From NCBI RefSeq assembly GCF_019175385.1, contig NC_083340.1, forward strand, positions 19,604,336 through 19,668,335: DNA of 64,000 nucleotides, in the 5' to 3' direction. Source of the DNA: Lycium barbarum. Lineage: Eukaryota; Streptophyta; Magnoliopsida; Solanales; Solanaceae. Below the pieces are notes generated by a model. The model was not told the DNA's origin and did not search any database. It saw only the letters and a list, made by a program, of their open reading frames with translations. This document shows positions 23,264 to 34,232 of this stretch, piece after piece. The translations under genes were made by a program, and so were the position numbers. The number at the start of each line of letters is the position of its first letter. The stretch's first letter is position 1.

Positions 23264-23800
23264 TTATTCTATCTTTGTACATATATATTTGGTCTTTCTT
23301 ATCACTTATAGTCTTTTACTACTCCCTCGTACTAAAAGATACTTTCTTCATCTCAATTTATGTGATACGGATGATTTTAAAATTTAAATTTCTAAATTCT
23401 AATTGTAAATACAGACATAAAAGCTAAAATTTATATATTTGAAAATTATGTAAAAAGTAATATAAGTCATAATAATTAACAACTTAAAATATTTAAAAGA
23501 CATATAAATAAGTTCCAATAAAAAAAAATCTTGGTTTGGTGAAGCCTTTCTTCGCCCGTTGAAAAGCTAGCCCTTGCTCAAAGGTCTTTTTTGTTTAGCA
23601 CTAGAGGGATCTTAAAAAACCGATGGAATGCGATCTCATAGGCAATTTCCTATAAGGGGCTGGGTTGACTCTTAAAATTCTAATTATGTCACGTAAATTG
23701 AGACATGCCAAGTAAATTGAGACTTGGGGAGACGTAAGGAGTAAGAATTACAATCAGCCGAGCACGTATTTCACGTTAGTTCTACGTACGTACATACCAT
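23264..23800 (+). other. Upstream region of polyphenol oxidase
   Basis: About 540 bp of non-coding sequence. A Stowaway-like start (CTACTCCCTCGTACTAAAAG, about 23320) and inverted pieces near 23680-23730 (CACGTAAATTGAGAC) suggest a damaged MITE. The middle part (23530-23660) has a different composition and was not identified. The proximal part includes CACGTA/ACGTACGTAC motifs that could be bZIP-type sites (inference). Confidence 0.4.
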
Positions 23801-23810
23801 TACCCGTTGT

Positions 23811-23820
23811 GTATAAATTA
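23811..23820 (+). promoter_or_regulatory. TATA box of polyphenol oxidase
   Basis: GTATAAATTA lies about 45 bp upstream of the chosen start codon, so transcription would begin near 23840 with a 5' leader of only about 20 nt. Confidence 0.6.
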
Positions 23821-23859
23821 AGGTTGCAATTCTTCAAACCAAAATCACTCATCCCACAA

Positions 23860-25594
23860 ATGGCTTCTTCTACTACAACTCTACCATTATGCACCAACAA
23901 AACCCTCTCTTCTTCCTTCACCAACACATCTTTCATAGCAAAACCCTCTCAGCTTTTCCTCCATGGAAGGCGTAGCCAAAGTTTCAAGGTTTCATGCAAC
24001 GCCAACAACTCTGGCGAGCATGAAAAGAACCTTGAAGGTCTTGACAGAAGGAATGTTCTTCTTGGTTTAGGAGGGCTCTATGGTGCTGCTAATCTTGCAC
24101 CATTAGCCACTGCTTCTCCTATACCACCCCCTGATCTCAACTCTTGTGGTCCAGCCACGATGACTGATGGTCCACCTGTACCATATTTTTGTTGTCCCCC
24201 TAAACCACATGACATGGAGAACATTCCATATTACAAGCTCCCTACTATGACCAAGCGCCGTATCCGTTCCCCTGCTCATGCTGCTGATGAGGAGTATATT
24301 GCCAAGTACGAACTGGCCACTAGCCGAATGAGGGATCTTGACACAAACACTACAGACCCTGACCCTCGTGGGTTCAAGCAACAAGCCAATGTCCATTGTG
24401 CTTATTGCAACGGTGCTTACAAAGTTGGTGGCAAAGAGTTACAAGTTCACTTCTCTTGGCTTTTCTTCCCATTCCATAGATGGTACTTGTACTTCTACGA
24501 GAGAATCTTGGGATCTCTCATTGATGATCCAACTTTCGCTTTACCATATTGGAATTGGGACCATCCAAAGGGCATGCGTTTGCCTTCCATGTTCGATGAT
24601 GAATGCTCTTCTCTGTACGACGCAAGGCGTAACCCAAGTCACCGTAACGGAGCCATAATGGATCTTGGTTATTCCGGTGACGAGGTCCAAACAACTCAAG
24701 TCCAGCTGATGAGGAATAACTTAACTCTTATGTACCGTCAAATGATAACAAATGCTCCGTGCCCGTTGTTGTTCTTTGGTAAGCCTTACCCTCTGGGAAC
24801 TAATCCCCGTCCAGGGAAGGGAACTATTGAAAACATTCCTCATGATGCTATCCACGCCTGGACTGGTACAAAGCGATGTTCAGATTTGGGTAATGGCGTC
24901 AAGTCGTACGGTGAGGATATGGGTAATTTCTACTCAGCTGCTTTGGACCCAGTTTTCTATTGCCACCACGCCAATGTGGACCGGATGTGGTATGAATGGA
25001 AAAAATTAGGAGGCAAAAGAAGGGATCTCAGACGAAGATTGGTTGAACTCGGAATTCTTTTTCTACGACGAATGCTCCAACCCATGGCGTGTCAAAGTCC
25101 GAGACTGTTTGGACCATACGAAGATGGGGTACGATTACGCGCCAATGGATATCCCATGGTATAACTTTAAGCCAAAGAAACAGACCACAACCGGGAAAGT
25201 GAATACAAGTTCACTTCCACCAGCCAACAAGGTATTCCCACTGGCGAAGCTGGACAAAGCCATTTCCTTTTCCATCAGTAGGAAAATTGAGAAAAATGAA
25301 CAAGAGGAGTTGCTGACATTCTGCCTCAAGTTCGATAATAGGAAGAACCTAAGGTTTGATGTGTTCCTCAACGCGGACAAGACTGTGAATGCGGTTGAGC
25401 TTGACAAAATAGAGTTTGCAGGGAGCTTCACCAACTTGCCACATGTTCATGGAAATACTGATCGTAAGCCTGTTACTTTCCAGCTGGCCATCAATGAACT
25501 GTTGGAGGACAATGGCCTGGAAGATGAAGACACTATTTCTGTAACTTTGGTTCCAAAGAACAGTGCCAAGATCGACCGTGAGGACTGTAATTAA
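23860..25594 (+). pseudogene. PPO: Plastid polyphenol oxidase (catechol oxidase) with one frameshift
   Basis: The single-exon gene encodes a type-3 copper enzyme that oxidises o-diphenols to quinones in the thylakoid lumen. The chosen ATG opens [11 protein letters not shown] Ser/Thr-rich plastid transit region is followed by a twin-arginine thylakoid signal (RR at residues 63-64, then a hydrophobic stretch to about residue 85). CuA ligands are H179, H197 and H206, and CuB ligands H328, H332 and H370 ([17 protein letters not shown]). Codon 390 (25027-25029) is followed by a shift: a 2-nt loss in a CTCT run turns the expected DWL domain out of frame, giving a stop at 25162-25164. The second frame resumes at 25028 with [12 protein letters not shown] and continues through the KFDV-type C-terminal domain (RFDVFLNAD) to 25594. 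Joined, it would be about 578 residues, the normal size. It is either a very recent pseudogene, an allele, or a sequencing error. Confidence 0.93.
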
Positions 25595-25704
25595 GTCCTG
25601 GTGTGGTGGCTATGGTGCCAAAATTAAACTGCAGTGTGCGCTTTTATACGTTTTATTTCTGTTAAAATATCAGCTAGATTGCTGCCTGTGTTTCTAGTTA
25701 TCAG

Positions 25705-25710
25705 AATAAA
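25705..25710 (+). terminator. Polyadenylation signal of polyphenol oxidase
   Basis: AATAAA lies 111 bp after the stop codon in a T-rich 3' region (TGTTTGTCTT follows), a normal distance for a plant 3' UTR. Confidence 0.55.
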
Positions 25711-25749
25711 TGTTTGTCTTCCACGTTGCTGTTCTCATCTTTTTTTATC

Positions 25750-26316
25750 TTCAGGGCTTAATTTCATTTGGTGATGTCAAAAATCTTTAGAGAAAATAGA
25801 CAACGTCGTACATTCAATGAAACACTAGAGCTTCACTTACGGTTTCGGCAGAACATAGTAGTTCTGGCTCAAACGCTTTATTTATGTTAAAAAAAAATTC
25901 ATTATAAATAATTTGCTAAGAACTCAATTAATAGCGTTTTCTAGAATTCAGAATCCATAAACTCAAAATCGTAATTTTACCTCTGTCATGGTAGATTAAT
26001 CTAATGTATGATATTTTACAACTTAATCAGCCTTCAAATTATTGCTTTAATATTTGCACTCAATTCTACAATCGTTGTACTTTTAATTAGTTAAATATAA
26101 GGAGTTAGGGCTTATGTTCCTCAAATTGATTACACATCAATTAGCTACCAGTATATATAGGCACTGCGAACAAATTTGTTGCAACTTCGTGGCCTTTATT
26201 AAAAGTCCAAAAAAGAAAATAATCGAAAAATGACGTCGAGAAGCAATTATTCAACAACGGGTTAACAAGTTACTAGAAGGTGACGCCAGTGCGATGTACG
26301 GGGCCAACAATTTGAT
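25750..26316. other. Intergenic, no feature recognised
   Basis: AT-rich sequence downstream of polyphenol oxidase with no open frame of note, no clear terminal repeats and no RNA gene that I can see. Confidence 0.4.
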
Positions 26317-26540
26317 CTGTAATGTGTTAAAACATACAATATTTATTATCAAAATGAGGACCAAAGTCATACTTCACACACTTTTCCAGCATTACAGGTT
26401 ATATTCAGCTATCAAGTTCATAATGTATCTGTAATGTGTTAAAACATACAATATTTATTATCAAAATGAGGACCAAAGTCATACTTCACACACTTTTCCA
26501 GCATTACAGGTTATATTCAGCTATCAAGTTCATAATGTAT
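26317..26540 (+). repeat. Perfect tandem duplication, 2 x 112 bp
   Basis: Positions 26317-26428 and 26429-26540 read identically from CTGTAATGTGTTAAAACATA to CATAATGTAT. Because the two copies do not differ, the duplication is recent or an assembly artefact. Confidence 0.92.
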
Positions 26541-26684
26541 CAGTACCACCAAAGAGATACAGTTCATGCATTGCTATGTTCGTTCGAACAAAGCAAAAAT
26601 AACTAAAAAGTAGATGTTTTAACGACTCATAACACATCGATTTCAAAAATAAATCACTACATGGGATATCTCCAATGCATATTG

Positions 26685-26939
26685 CTAGCCCTTGACACCA
26701 GAAATGTTCTCCGCTGCTGGCACATTTAGAATACCATTGGCATCAATTTCAAAACAGACACTAATCTATGGCACTCCTCTTGGTGCTGGTTGAATACCCT
26801 TAAGCTCAAATTTACCAAGAATGAGCATACCTGGTTGATTGTCTGAGCAGTTCTCTTTCTTGGTTGGAATAGTACTGTTTCTTGGAATCAAAATTGTCAT
26901 CACATCATAATTGCAGCTTGAACTGCAGCTCCATATGCT
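26685..26939 (-). pseudogene. HSP70 (cytosolic HSC70-type) gene fragment
   Basis: Read on the minus strand, pieces of the HSP70 substrate-binding region appear in order: [65 protein letters not shown]. Segments between them are missing, for example after QAA and between PGMLI and LGKFEL, and stops occur (GVP followed by TAG). This is a degenerate ~85-codon remnant of a ~650-residue chaperone, with no start, end or promoter. The ATPase domain is absent. Confidence 0.8.
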
Positions 26940-27449
26940 ACAAGGAGAGTGGATCTTGTTTTAGTTACGGATATTCATTAGTGGGCTTATTAACTTCTAT
27001 GCTAATCCTATTATCGAGGCAAATTTCTATATATACTGCAAGAGATTTTTAAAGAATCATATGAACCTCATATTTCATTGATCTCAACATTTAGCTCAGA
27101 GCGCATTGGTAGTTTAATAAAGAGGAAACAAGGACTACCTGTGAAAAATATAAAGAGCTAAAGGAAAGAGGAAGTAAACTGAGAATTAGCAAATTGATAT
27201 CTCAAATACTTTGTTTTTTAAATTTATTAGATAGAATCATCTATCCAAGTATGAAGTTGAAAATTCTTCAAAAGCGATAAAAGAAATCTAAAAGTGTTTT
27301 CTTAAAAAATTCAAGCCAAACTAACCATTAAAATATTTCGAAATTAACTGGGCATATCTATAACATCCAAAGATGTTTTGTCCTGAGAAAAAAGGAACAC
27401 AGAATGAAATGACAAACGACAATCAAATCCTACATCCCTCCAGAAGAAG
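26940..27449. other. Intergenic, no feature recognised
   Basis: AT-rich, without a convincing frame. It might hold introns or flanks of the ancestral HSP70 copy, but nothing in it can be assigned. Confidence 0.35.
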
Positions 27450-27550
27450 ACGACAACAACAACAACATACCCAGTTGAATCCCACAACATGAGGTCTGGG
27501 AAAAGAGTCAGATACGGACAAGCAAATCAAAACCAAGTGAAAATGAGAAA
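27450..27550 (-). mobile_element. 3' tail fragment of an RTE-type LINE
   Basis: ACAACAACAACAACATACCCAGT...TGAATCCCACAACATGAGGTCTGGG matches the 3' end of the LINE at 29606, including the (CAA)n tract, but is only about 100 bp long. It is directly followed by a fragment of the tandem unit. Confidence 0.65.
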
Positions 27551-27554
27551 TAGC

Positions 27555-27775
27555 ATGTCAACGAACAGCATGGGATTGGAGTTTGAGAAGGGGAGGGGTG
27601 TAGAAAATTATATCGTATGTAATTGACTATCAAATCAAGAAAGTCCGCCATATTCAAATATAAGCTATTCTCAATTAATATTTCCCCAACCTTGTGTCCG
27701 TAGCGGGAAACTGGGAATTAGCTAGGCTCCCATTTGACCATAGATTTTGATTCCAAAATTAAAATAATATTTTAA
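27555..27775 (+). repeat. Dispersed fragment of the 4.45 kb array unit
   Basis: ATGTCAACGAACAGCATGGG through TTCCAAAATTAAAATAATAT matches array positions such as 16460-16690 and 20915-21135, with a few substitutions. It includes the ACGAACAGCA target used by the large MULE, here unoccupied. Confidence 0.88.
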
Positions 27776-28333
27776 ATTATTTTATAATTGTTAGTTTATC
27801 AAATGAGCTTATTATTTTAACTTAAAACTTTAAATAATAAATTTGAAATTTGTAAACATTAAGAGATTTCAAATCTTATTCAAGTTTTCACCCACGAATT
27901 TTTAAATTTATTTTTATGTCCAAATACAACTTTAACTTTTAAATATACTTTTTTAACTTCAACTCCGAATGCTATGTTTTTCTTCTTTTTAAATCTCAAT
28001 TAAATCATGTCCAAACGCATACCGTCTTCAGTCTACCTTTGAAGATACCGTGCCACCTAAAATTGCATAAGAAACAAAAGTTAAATATACAACTTCCATG
28101 ACGTATGATGGTTACAACTTAAGGCTATCTGTCTTAATATCCAATTTGATCTATAATATGAATAGCGCATTACATCAAGATGCTTAGACTTTAATTTCCA
28201 ATAGTGCAGAAATTAAAAAATATTGAAAGCAGAATACTTCTGGCGATTCAAGTCCTCAAATCAAACACTTAGAGATATGTAAGAGTTGAATGAGTTCACG
28301 GTAATGACCAAAAGAAGTAATCATATAATATGA
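27776..28333. other. Intergenic, no feature recognised
   Basis: AT-rich non-coding sequence. Part of it (27960-28040) is loosely like hAT-type MITE ends (CAAACGCATACC), but no boundaries can be set. Confidence 0.35.
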
Positions 28334-28715
28334 AGTTAATTGCCTAAACGGTCATTAGATTATTAGAGATAAGTGAACAAAGTCACTTTTTTTTTAATCA
28401 GAAAAATACTTATCTTTTGCTATTTTACTCAAAATGTCGTTCAAGCCTGAAATTAGTGACATATCTGCCACTTTTTAATGACGTAACACATGATTTTTTT
28501 AGCCAAAAAATAAAATTTATTAAATACCAACTCATTTAAAGAAAAAACATCATATCCGACACAATACCGAGCCTTAAAATCAGATGTTACGTCATTAAAA
28601 ATTGACAATACATATCACCTTCAGGTTTGAGTATAATACCAAAAGATCAGTAACTTTTTTAATAAAAAAGAAAGAAAAACGACGTTGATCACCTATTTTC
28701 AATAGTTAGTGGCTA
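28334..28715. mobile_element. Foldback MITE, imperfect long inverted repeats
   Basis: The left half (GCCTAAACGGTCATTAGATT ... TTTTTAATGACGTAACA) is mirrored by the right half (TGTTACGTCATTAAAAATTG ... CTATTTAAGTGATGA). The arms are about 170 bp at roughly 75-80 % similarity by eye. No coding capacity; target duplication not resolved. Confidence 0.55.
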
Positions 28716-28719
28716 TTTA

Positions 28720-29585
28720 AGTGATGAGCTCGGGAAACATCACATTAACCATCTTCTTTTTTCGGGTTGGAGGAGGGGGATATGAAAAAAGGAGAAAATT
28801 CCATAAATAGCTATAATTTAGAGCGTAAGTACAAAATGCATGCAGCTATATTTTGCGTAATTACGAGACGTAGCTACAATTGTTGTATCAGGCAGAAGAG
28901 TTGTATCAGGCGAGTATCGGTTGTATTAGTACATACTGTCTCAGCTGAAATCGCGCGAAAGAGCTGTATCAGCGCATACCATATCTAGTGCTACTTCAAA
29001 TATTTGCCCTTATATTTGTTATTTATTACTTCATATACCAAAGTATGTTTTCAATAAATCAAGATATTTTTAAATCCTTTTTGGTAATACATGGCCCCCT
29101 AGACTAACTTTTTGGAGGTGAGGTATGTACCGTGATTTTTTTCTATGTCTTCTTTTTGCCCCTACATTATTTCTTTTTACTTGGATTGCCACATCCAATA
29201 TGATACATATAATTTGAGCCCTTTAAAAATACTTGAAAAGTTGTGCATGGTGATGATGTCATCTAATAGAAATAGCTATGCATAAAGATAATCTAAAATG
29301 GTAATAATAATAATTTTGGAGAACTCATTTGGTACTGGGAGAGCGTTGACCATATTTACTTAGTAATTCTAAAATTTCCATTAAATTTCTCCTGATCTAA
29401 ATTTTTATAAGAAAATTATTTTGAATATATAAAGGTTTAATGATGTGACACAATTATCCAATAGAAAATTTTTAAAATAAAAAATAAATCTATAGAAAAT
29501 AAATTTCAAAATCGATCCTAAAGAAAATAAAAATAAGAAGAAAAAGAATTATTAGATATATACGTCGTTGCACCGAGACATGATT
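28720..29585. other. Intergenic, no gene recognised
   Basis: Contains a short stretch with repeated GTTGTATCAGGC/GCTGTATCAGCG motifs (28880-28985), otherwise AT-rich sequence without recognisable elements. The 73-residue frame at 28767 is not supported. Confidence 0.35.
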
Positions 29586-29605
29586 TAATTATTTAAATTT
29601 AGCAA

Positions 29606-31771
29606 CAACAACAACAAACAACAACATACCCAGTAGAATCCCACAATGTAGGGTCTGGGGAGCGTAGAGTGTATGCAGACCTTACCCCCACCTTGAAAGG
29701 TAGGGAGGCTATTTTCGAAAGACCTTCGGCTCAAGAGAGAACAAGACAAAAAGGTCAGATAGGGACAAGCATATCAAAACAATATGAAAACGAGAAATAA
29801 CAAAAATGAGAAAGTCATGATAGAACAGTTTGGAAAGAAAGGAGCAGTAGCTACCATAGATAAATAAGATAATCGAAGTACAAGGCCCGACAAATATAAG
29901 CAGAAATCAAATGGCAATAAACGAATGAGCAAAACTACAACTACTAGGATGAAAGGATAAGCAAGTCTACCTCCTAGCCTTCTACCCTAATCTGAGTCCT
30001 CCACAACCTCCTATCTAAGGTTATGTCCTCGGTAAGCTTAAACTGCGCCATGTCCTGTCTAATCACTTCTCCCCAATACTTCTTCGGCCTACCTCTACCT
30101 CTCTTGAAACCGTCCATAACCAACCTTTCACACCTCTGCACTGGAGCATCCGTGTCTCTCCTCTTCACATGCCCAAACCATCTCAGCCTCGCTTCCCGCA
30201 TCTTGTCCTCCACTGATGCCACTCCCACCTTGTCCCGGATATCTTCATTCCTAATTCTATCCCTCCTAGTGTGCCCACCCATCCATCGCAGCATTCGCAT
30301 TTCCGCGACTTTCATCTTCTGAACGTGAGAGTTCTTGACTGGCCAACACTCCACCCCGTACAATAAAGTCGGTCTAACCACTACTTTGTAGAACTTGCCT
30401 TTAAGTTTTTGTGGCATTTTCTTGTCACACAGCACTCCGGAAGCGAGCCTCCATTTCATCCACCCTGCACCAATACGATGTGAAACATCATTGTCGATAT
30501 CCCCTCTCCTTGTATAATAGACCCAAGATACTTGAAACTTCCTTTCTTTTGGATGGCCTGGGTACCAAGCCTCACTTCCTCGTCAGCCTCATGTGGTACG
30601 CCGCTGAACCTGCATTCTAAGTATTCTGTCTTGGTCCTACTTAATTTAAATCCTTTAGACTCCAACGTCTGTCTCCAGCCCTCCAGCTTAGCGTTAACTC
30701 CGTTGCGAGTCTCATCAATCAAGAGTATGTCATCCGCGAACAACATACACCAAGGCGCCTCACCTTGTATTTGTCATGTTAATCCATCAATCACCAAGGC
30801 AAATAGAAATGGGCTAAGAGCTGATCCCTGATGCAACCCCATTAGAACATGGAAGTGCTCCGAGTCTCTCTTACCGCCCTTACCCTGGTCTTGGCTCCAT
30901 CATACATGTCCTTTATCGCTCTAATGTACACCACAGGTACACCTTTAGCCTCCAAGCATCTTCATAGGACCTCTCTTGGCACTTTTTCGTAAGCCTTTTC
31001 TAGGTCAATGAATACCATGTGCAAGTCCCTCTTCCGCTCCCTATACTGCTCCACCAATCTCCTTACAATATGAATGACTTCTGTAGTCGAGCGCCCCGGC
31101 ATGAATTCGAACTGGTTCTCTGAAATAGACACACCTCTCCTCACCCTCATCTCCACCACCCTTTCCCACACTTTCATAGTGTGACTTAGCAGCTTGATAT
31201 CTCTATAGTTATTGCAGCTTTGAATGTCGCCCTTGTTCTTGTACAAGGGAATCATTGTACTCCACCTTCATTCTTTGGACATCTTCGCTGTCTTGAAAAT
31301 GACATTAAACAACCCGGTCAACCACTCCAAGCCTACCCTGCCTGCACTCTTCCAAAATTCCCCAAGAATCTCGTCAGGTCCGGTCGCTTTTCCCTTGCGC
31401 ATCCTACGAACAACTCCCTTAACCTCCTCAACCTTTATACTCCTACAATATCCGAAGTCGCGACGCCTATCAGAGTAATCCAAATCTCCCAACACAATGT
31501 CTATGTCCCCTTCTTCATTTAAGAGTTTATGAAAGTATGACTGCCATCTCCGTCTAATGTGAGCTTCCTCTACCAACACTTTGCCATTCTCGTCCTTGAT
31601 GCACTTCACTTGATCCAGATTGCGTGCCTTCCTCTCTCTCACCTTGGCAAGCCTGAACAACTTCTTATCCCCGCCTTTGTCCTCTAGTTCTACATAAAGG
31701 CGTTCAAAGGTTGCCGTTTTTGCTGCCGAAACTGCCATCTTCGCCTCCTTTCTCGCCATTTTATACTTTTA
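29606..31771 (-). mobile_element. 5'-truncated RTE-type LINE with 19-bp target duplication
   Basis: The insert is flanked by the 19-bp direct repeat AATTATTTAAATTTAGCAA (29587-29605, 31772-31790), the kind of long target duplication made by target-primed reverse transcription. Its 3' end, on the minus strand, carries a (GTT)n-type tail next to the low-coordinate duplication and the conserved TGTGGGATTCTACTGGGT region. The endonuclease and most of the 5' part of the element are missing. Confidence 0.92.
29974..31759 (-). pseudogene. RTE-type LINE reverse transcriptase ORF, decayed
   Basis: Minus-strand protein similarity runs through about 595 codons: a region before the RT domain ([14 protein letters not shown]), RT motifs ([38 protein letters not shown]), the catalytic box [11 protein letters not shown], and the C-terminal region ([41 protein letters not shown]). 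Two Trp codons became TGA (before RWSTMIPLY at about 31256, and in VL-RCLEA at about 30960). Frameshifts lie between about 30750 and 30960 and again near 30460-30490. It cannot make active enzyme. Frames on the plus strand over this region are shadows. Confidence 0.93.
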
Positions 31772-31799
31772 AATTATTTAAATTTAGCAAATGTTAATA

Positions 31800-32459
31800 T
31801 ATTTGGGGCTATATCATAGCTATAATATTATTATAATGAAAATTTAGAAAATATATTAGATAAAGAAAAAAGAAAAGAAATATCATTTCCTCACATGCAT
31901 TTCTTCAACGGAAAAGAAATTTTTTAATTAAGAAAAATCATTATTTTTTCATATATCCTTTAAATATTTTGAATAGTCAAGTATTGAAATTTATAGTACT
32001 TTTTATATAGTTTTTAATTATGTAAATTTTCAAAGACTTAAAGATTCTATGCCCGAATTCATTGTCAAAATTAAACTGTTTGACACTTAAAATTTAAACT
32101 GTAGCACATAAATTGAAACTTAGTGATTAATTTATGACCTTGATTTTGGGCCCGGGCTCAGCACGGGCTTACCGACACTAGTAGTAGTAATAAGTAATAC
32201 ATGTTTTTCCTGGCTTGTGGACACAATTATTGATGAGAATGAAAGAGTATAACATTATCGAGGGGCGGAGATAAAAGCGACAGTACAAATTCGACCGAAC
32301 TCAGTAGTTTTAGTTGAAATTCAGTATTTATATTAAGAAATTCACTAAATATATGTAACAATTAAATTTAGAACCCAATTACTAACAATTGAAGTTGTAA
32401 TCATAGGATCAGAACCCATAAAGTTTAAATCTTGACTCCATCTCTATAATATAACCTTT
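31800..32459. other. Intergenic with MITE-like debris
   Basis: Stretches such as TTATAGTACTTTTTATATAG and GCACATAAATTGAAACTTAG (31990-32130) resemble interiors and ends of Stowaway-type MITEs seen elsewhere in the window. No gene is seen. Confidence 0.4.
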
Positions 32460-32760
32460 AGCTAGCGTTTGACCATAGATTTAGTTGAAACTTGACAAAA
32501 ATGTGTTTTTGAAGTTATGTTGAAAAATAGTTTTTAGAACTTGAAGTTGTGTTTGGACATGCATTTTACTTTAAAAAAATTGAAATTTTGTGAGTGGAAG
32601 TGAAATTTCACCCAAAAAGCTGGCCTAGGTCAGTTTGGAACTTGAAAATTTTCTGGAGACAAAATTTCAAAAACTGACCAAATTTCAAACAATATTTCAA
32701 AACTTTTTATTTTATGAAAATCTACTCTCAAAATCTATGCCCAAATGGGAGTGTTTCGGT
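32460..32760. mobile_element. MITE-like inverted-repeat element
   Basis: GCGTTTGACCATAGATTT near the left edge and AAAATCTATGCCCAAATGGG at the right edge are inverted relative to each other. The interior is rich in TTGAAATTT-type blocks. The same terminal motif (CCCCATTTGACCATAGATTT) occurs in the array units. Boundaries are approximate. Confidence 0.55.
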
Positions 32761-32891
32761 AAGCATGGAAAAAAAAAATACTATGCAAAAGGTAAGAATG
32801 GACAGAAAAATAATAATAATTCAAGTTACAATCACTTCTGTTAGAGAGAACAATATTTAATGTACTTAGCTGAATATAGTCAAGAAAGATA

Positions 32892-33155
32892 ATCCCTCCT
32901 TTCACTTTTACTTGTTCAGTATTTAAAAAATAGATTTTCACTTTTATTTGTCACTTTTAGCATATTAAGAGAAGGTAATTTCTTTTTTCTTGTTTTACTC
33001 ATAGTATTAAATACTCACTTCAAATCATTTTACAAATCCAATGAAAATATGCACCAATTAATATGGGTACACATCGGTAAATTATGAACTTCATTTATTA
33101 TTTCTTAAAGGGTGTGCAAAGTCAAAAGTGGACAAGTAAAAGTGAACGGAGGGAG
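32892..33155. mobile_element. Stowaway-like MITE
   Basis: The left end ATCCCTCCTTTCACTTTTAC and the right end AAAGTGAACGGAGGGAGTA form inverted repeats of Stowaway type, about 265 bp apart, with no coding capacity. It ends about 260 bp upstream of the P450 relic. Confidence 0.75.
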
Positions 33156-33415
33156 TAAGTTTTACTGTAATTGGTGTACCTGTATTCTTTGAATATATGT
33201 ATGTTTATGACGAGTCTCAATCGCGATATATCCTCCACATTAAACATTGTACTTTTTTAATTTGGTTCTGTCATTAAAAGAAAAGGAGGACTAGTGCAAA
33301 TTTCAAGATAGTAGTACTAACTAATTACTATAATTAAAACCGGTCATTATATAAGTGAATTTCTCTACAGTTTGAAGAAACCATTCCACATAAAAAAGTT
33401 CTCTACACTTACAAA

Positions 33416-33894
33416 ATGGAACCATTGCAATTTATCTCTTTGCTTCTGCATTTCTCATCCTTGTTATTCTCAAAATAAGAACTACTAGCAGCTCTTCAAA
33501 GCTTCCTCCAGGACCATGGAAGTTACCTATTATTGGAAATTTGCACCAATTAGCAGCTGGTGGCCCTTTAATCCACAAAGTCCTTAGAGACTTCGCTAAA
33601 AAACATGGACCATTAATAAACTTGCAATTTGGACATGTCTCTACTATACTTGTTTCCTCACCCGAAACTGCAAAACAAGTGATGAAAACTCATGACATAG
33701 TCTTTGCATCAAGGTCTCAGCCCCTTTGTGCTAAGATTATTTCTTATGATTCCGTCAACATAGGATTCGCTCCATATGGCGAATACTGGAGACAGATGCG
33801 TAAAATTTGCGTACTTGATCTCCTAAGTACCAAGCGCGTTCAGTCCTTCCGTTCTCTCAGAGAAGAAGAGTTCACAGGTCAGAGGCCAATTTAA
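33416..33894 (+). pseudogene. Truncated cytochrome P450, CYP71D-like
   Basis: CYP71-type P450s are ER-anchored monooxygenases of about 500 residues. Here only about 155 survive: a hydrophobic anchor (FASAFLILVIL), the proline-rich hinge LPPGPWKLPIIGN (from about 33505), then KVLRDFAKKHGPLINLQFG, THDIVFASR and the helix C region YGEYWRQMRKICVLDLLS. The ATG at 33416 is out of frame with the anchor, which indicates a small indel near the start. The frame stops at 33892 soon after LREEEF. The oxygen-binding helix, ExxR and heme-Cys motifs are absent from the following 3 kb. A MITE (33979) and a CACTA terminus (34233) lie directly downstream. Confidence 0.88.
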
Positions 33895-33978
33895 GATTTA
33901 TAATTAATGGTTTCACATTATGATTATGTAAATACAAAAAACAAGCGAATCTCGTCCATCGAAATTTGCTTATTAACA

Positions 33979-34227
33979 TTAACTCTGTTCTAATTTAAGT
34001 GTCTTATTTTTTTTCCGTCTATTTAAAAAATAAAGTCTCTTTCTATGTTTGGTAATGCTCTAAATCCAACATTCTACATGACTTATTTAACGCCACAATA
34101 TTCAAATAACATTTTGGTACATTACACATATCTTTATTTTAAGATTGCAGATTTGAAAGTTTCATTTATTTTCTTAAATTCCGTGTCTAATCAAACTAAG
34201 ACACTTAAATTGAGGCGGAGAGTTTGA
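33979..34227. mobile_element. Stowaway/Mariner-like MITE
   Basis: AACTCTGTTCTAATTTAAGTG at the left and AAGACACTTAAATTGAGGCG at the right are inverted copies of each other, about 250 bp apart. The related right end CCGTGTCTAATCAAATTGAG recurs at 35585. Confidence 0.65.
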
Positions 34228-34232
34228 GGTCT

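Noticed and set aside
23530..23660. Suspected organellar DNA insert upstream of polyphenol oxidase
   Set aside because: Composition differs from its surroundings, but I could not match it with confidence to any plastid or mitochondrial gene.
24338..24658. Frames overlapping polyphenol oxidase on both strands
   Set aside because: They lie wholly within the well-supported enzyme frame and have no features of their own.
30023..31522. Plus-strand frames of 69-100 residues
   Set aside because: Antisense shadows of the LINE reverse transcriptase pseudogene.
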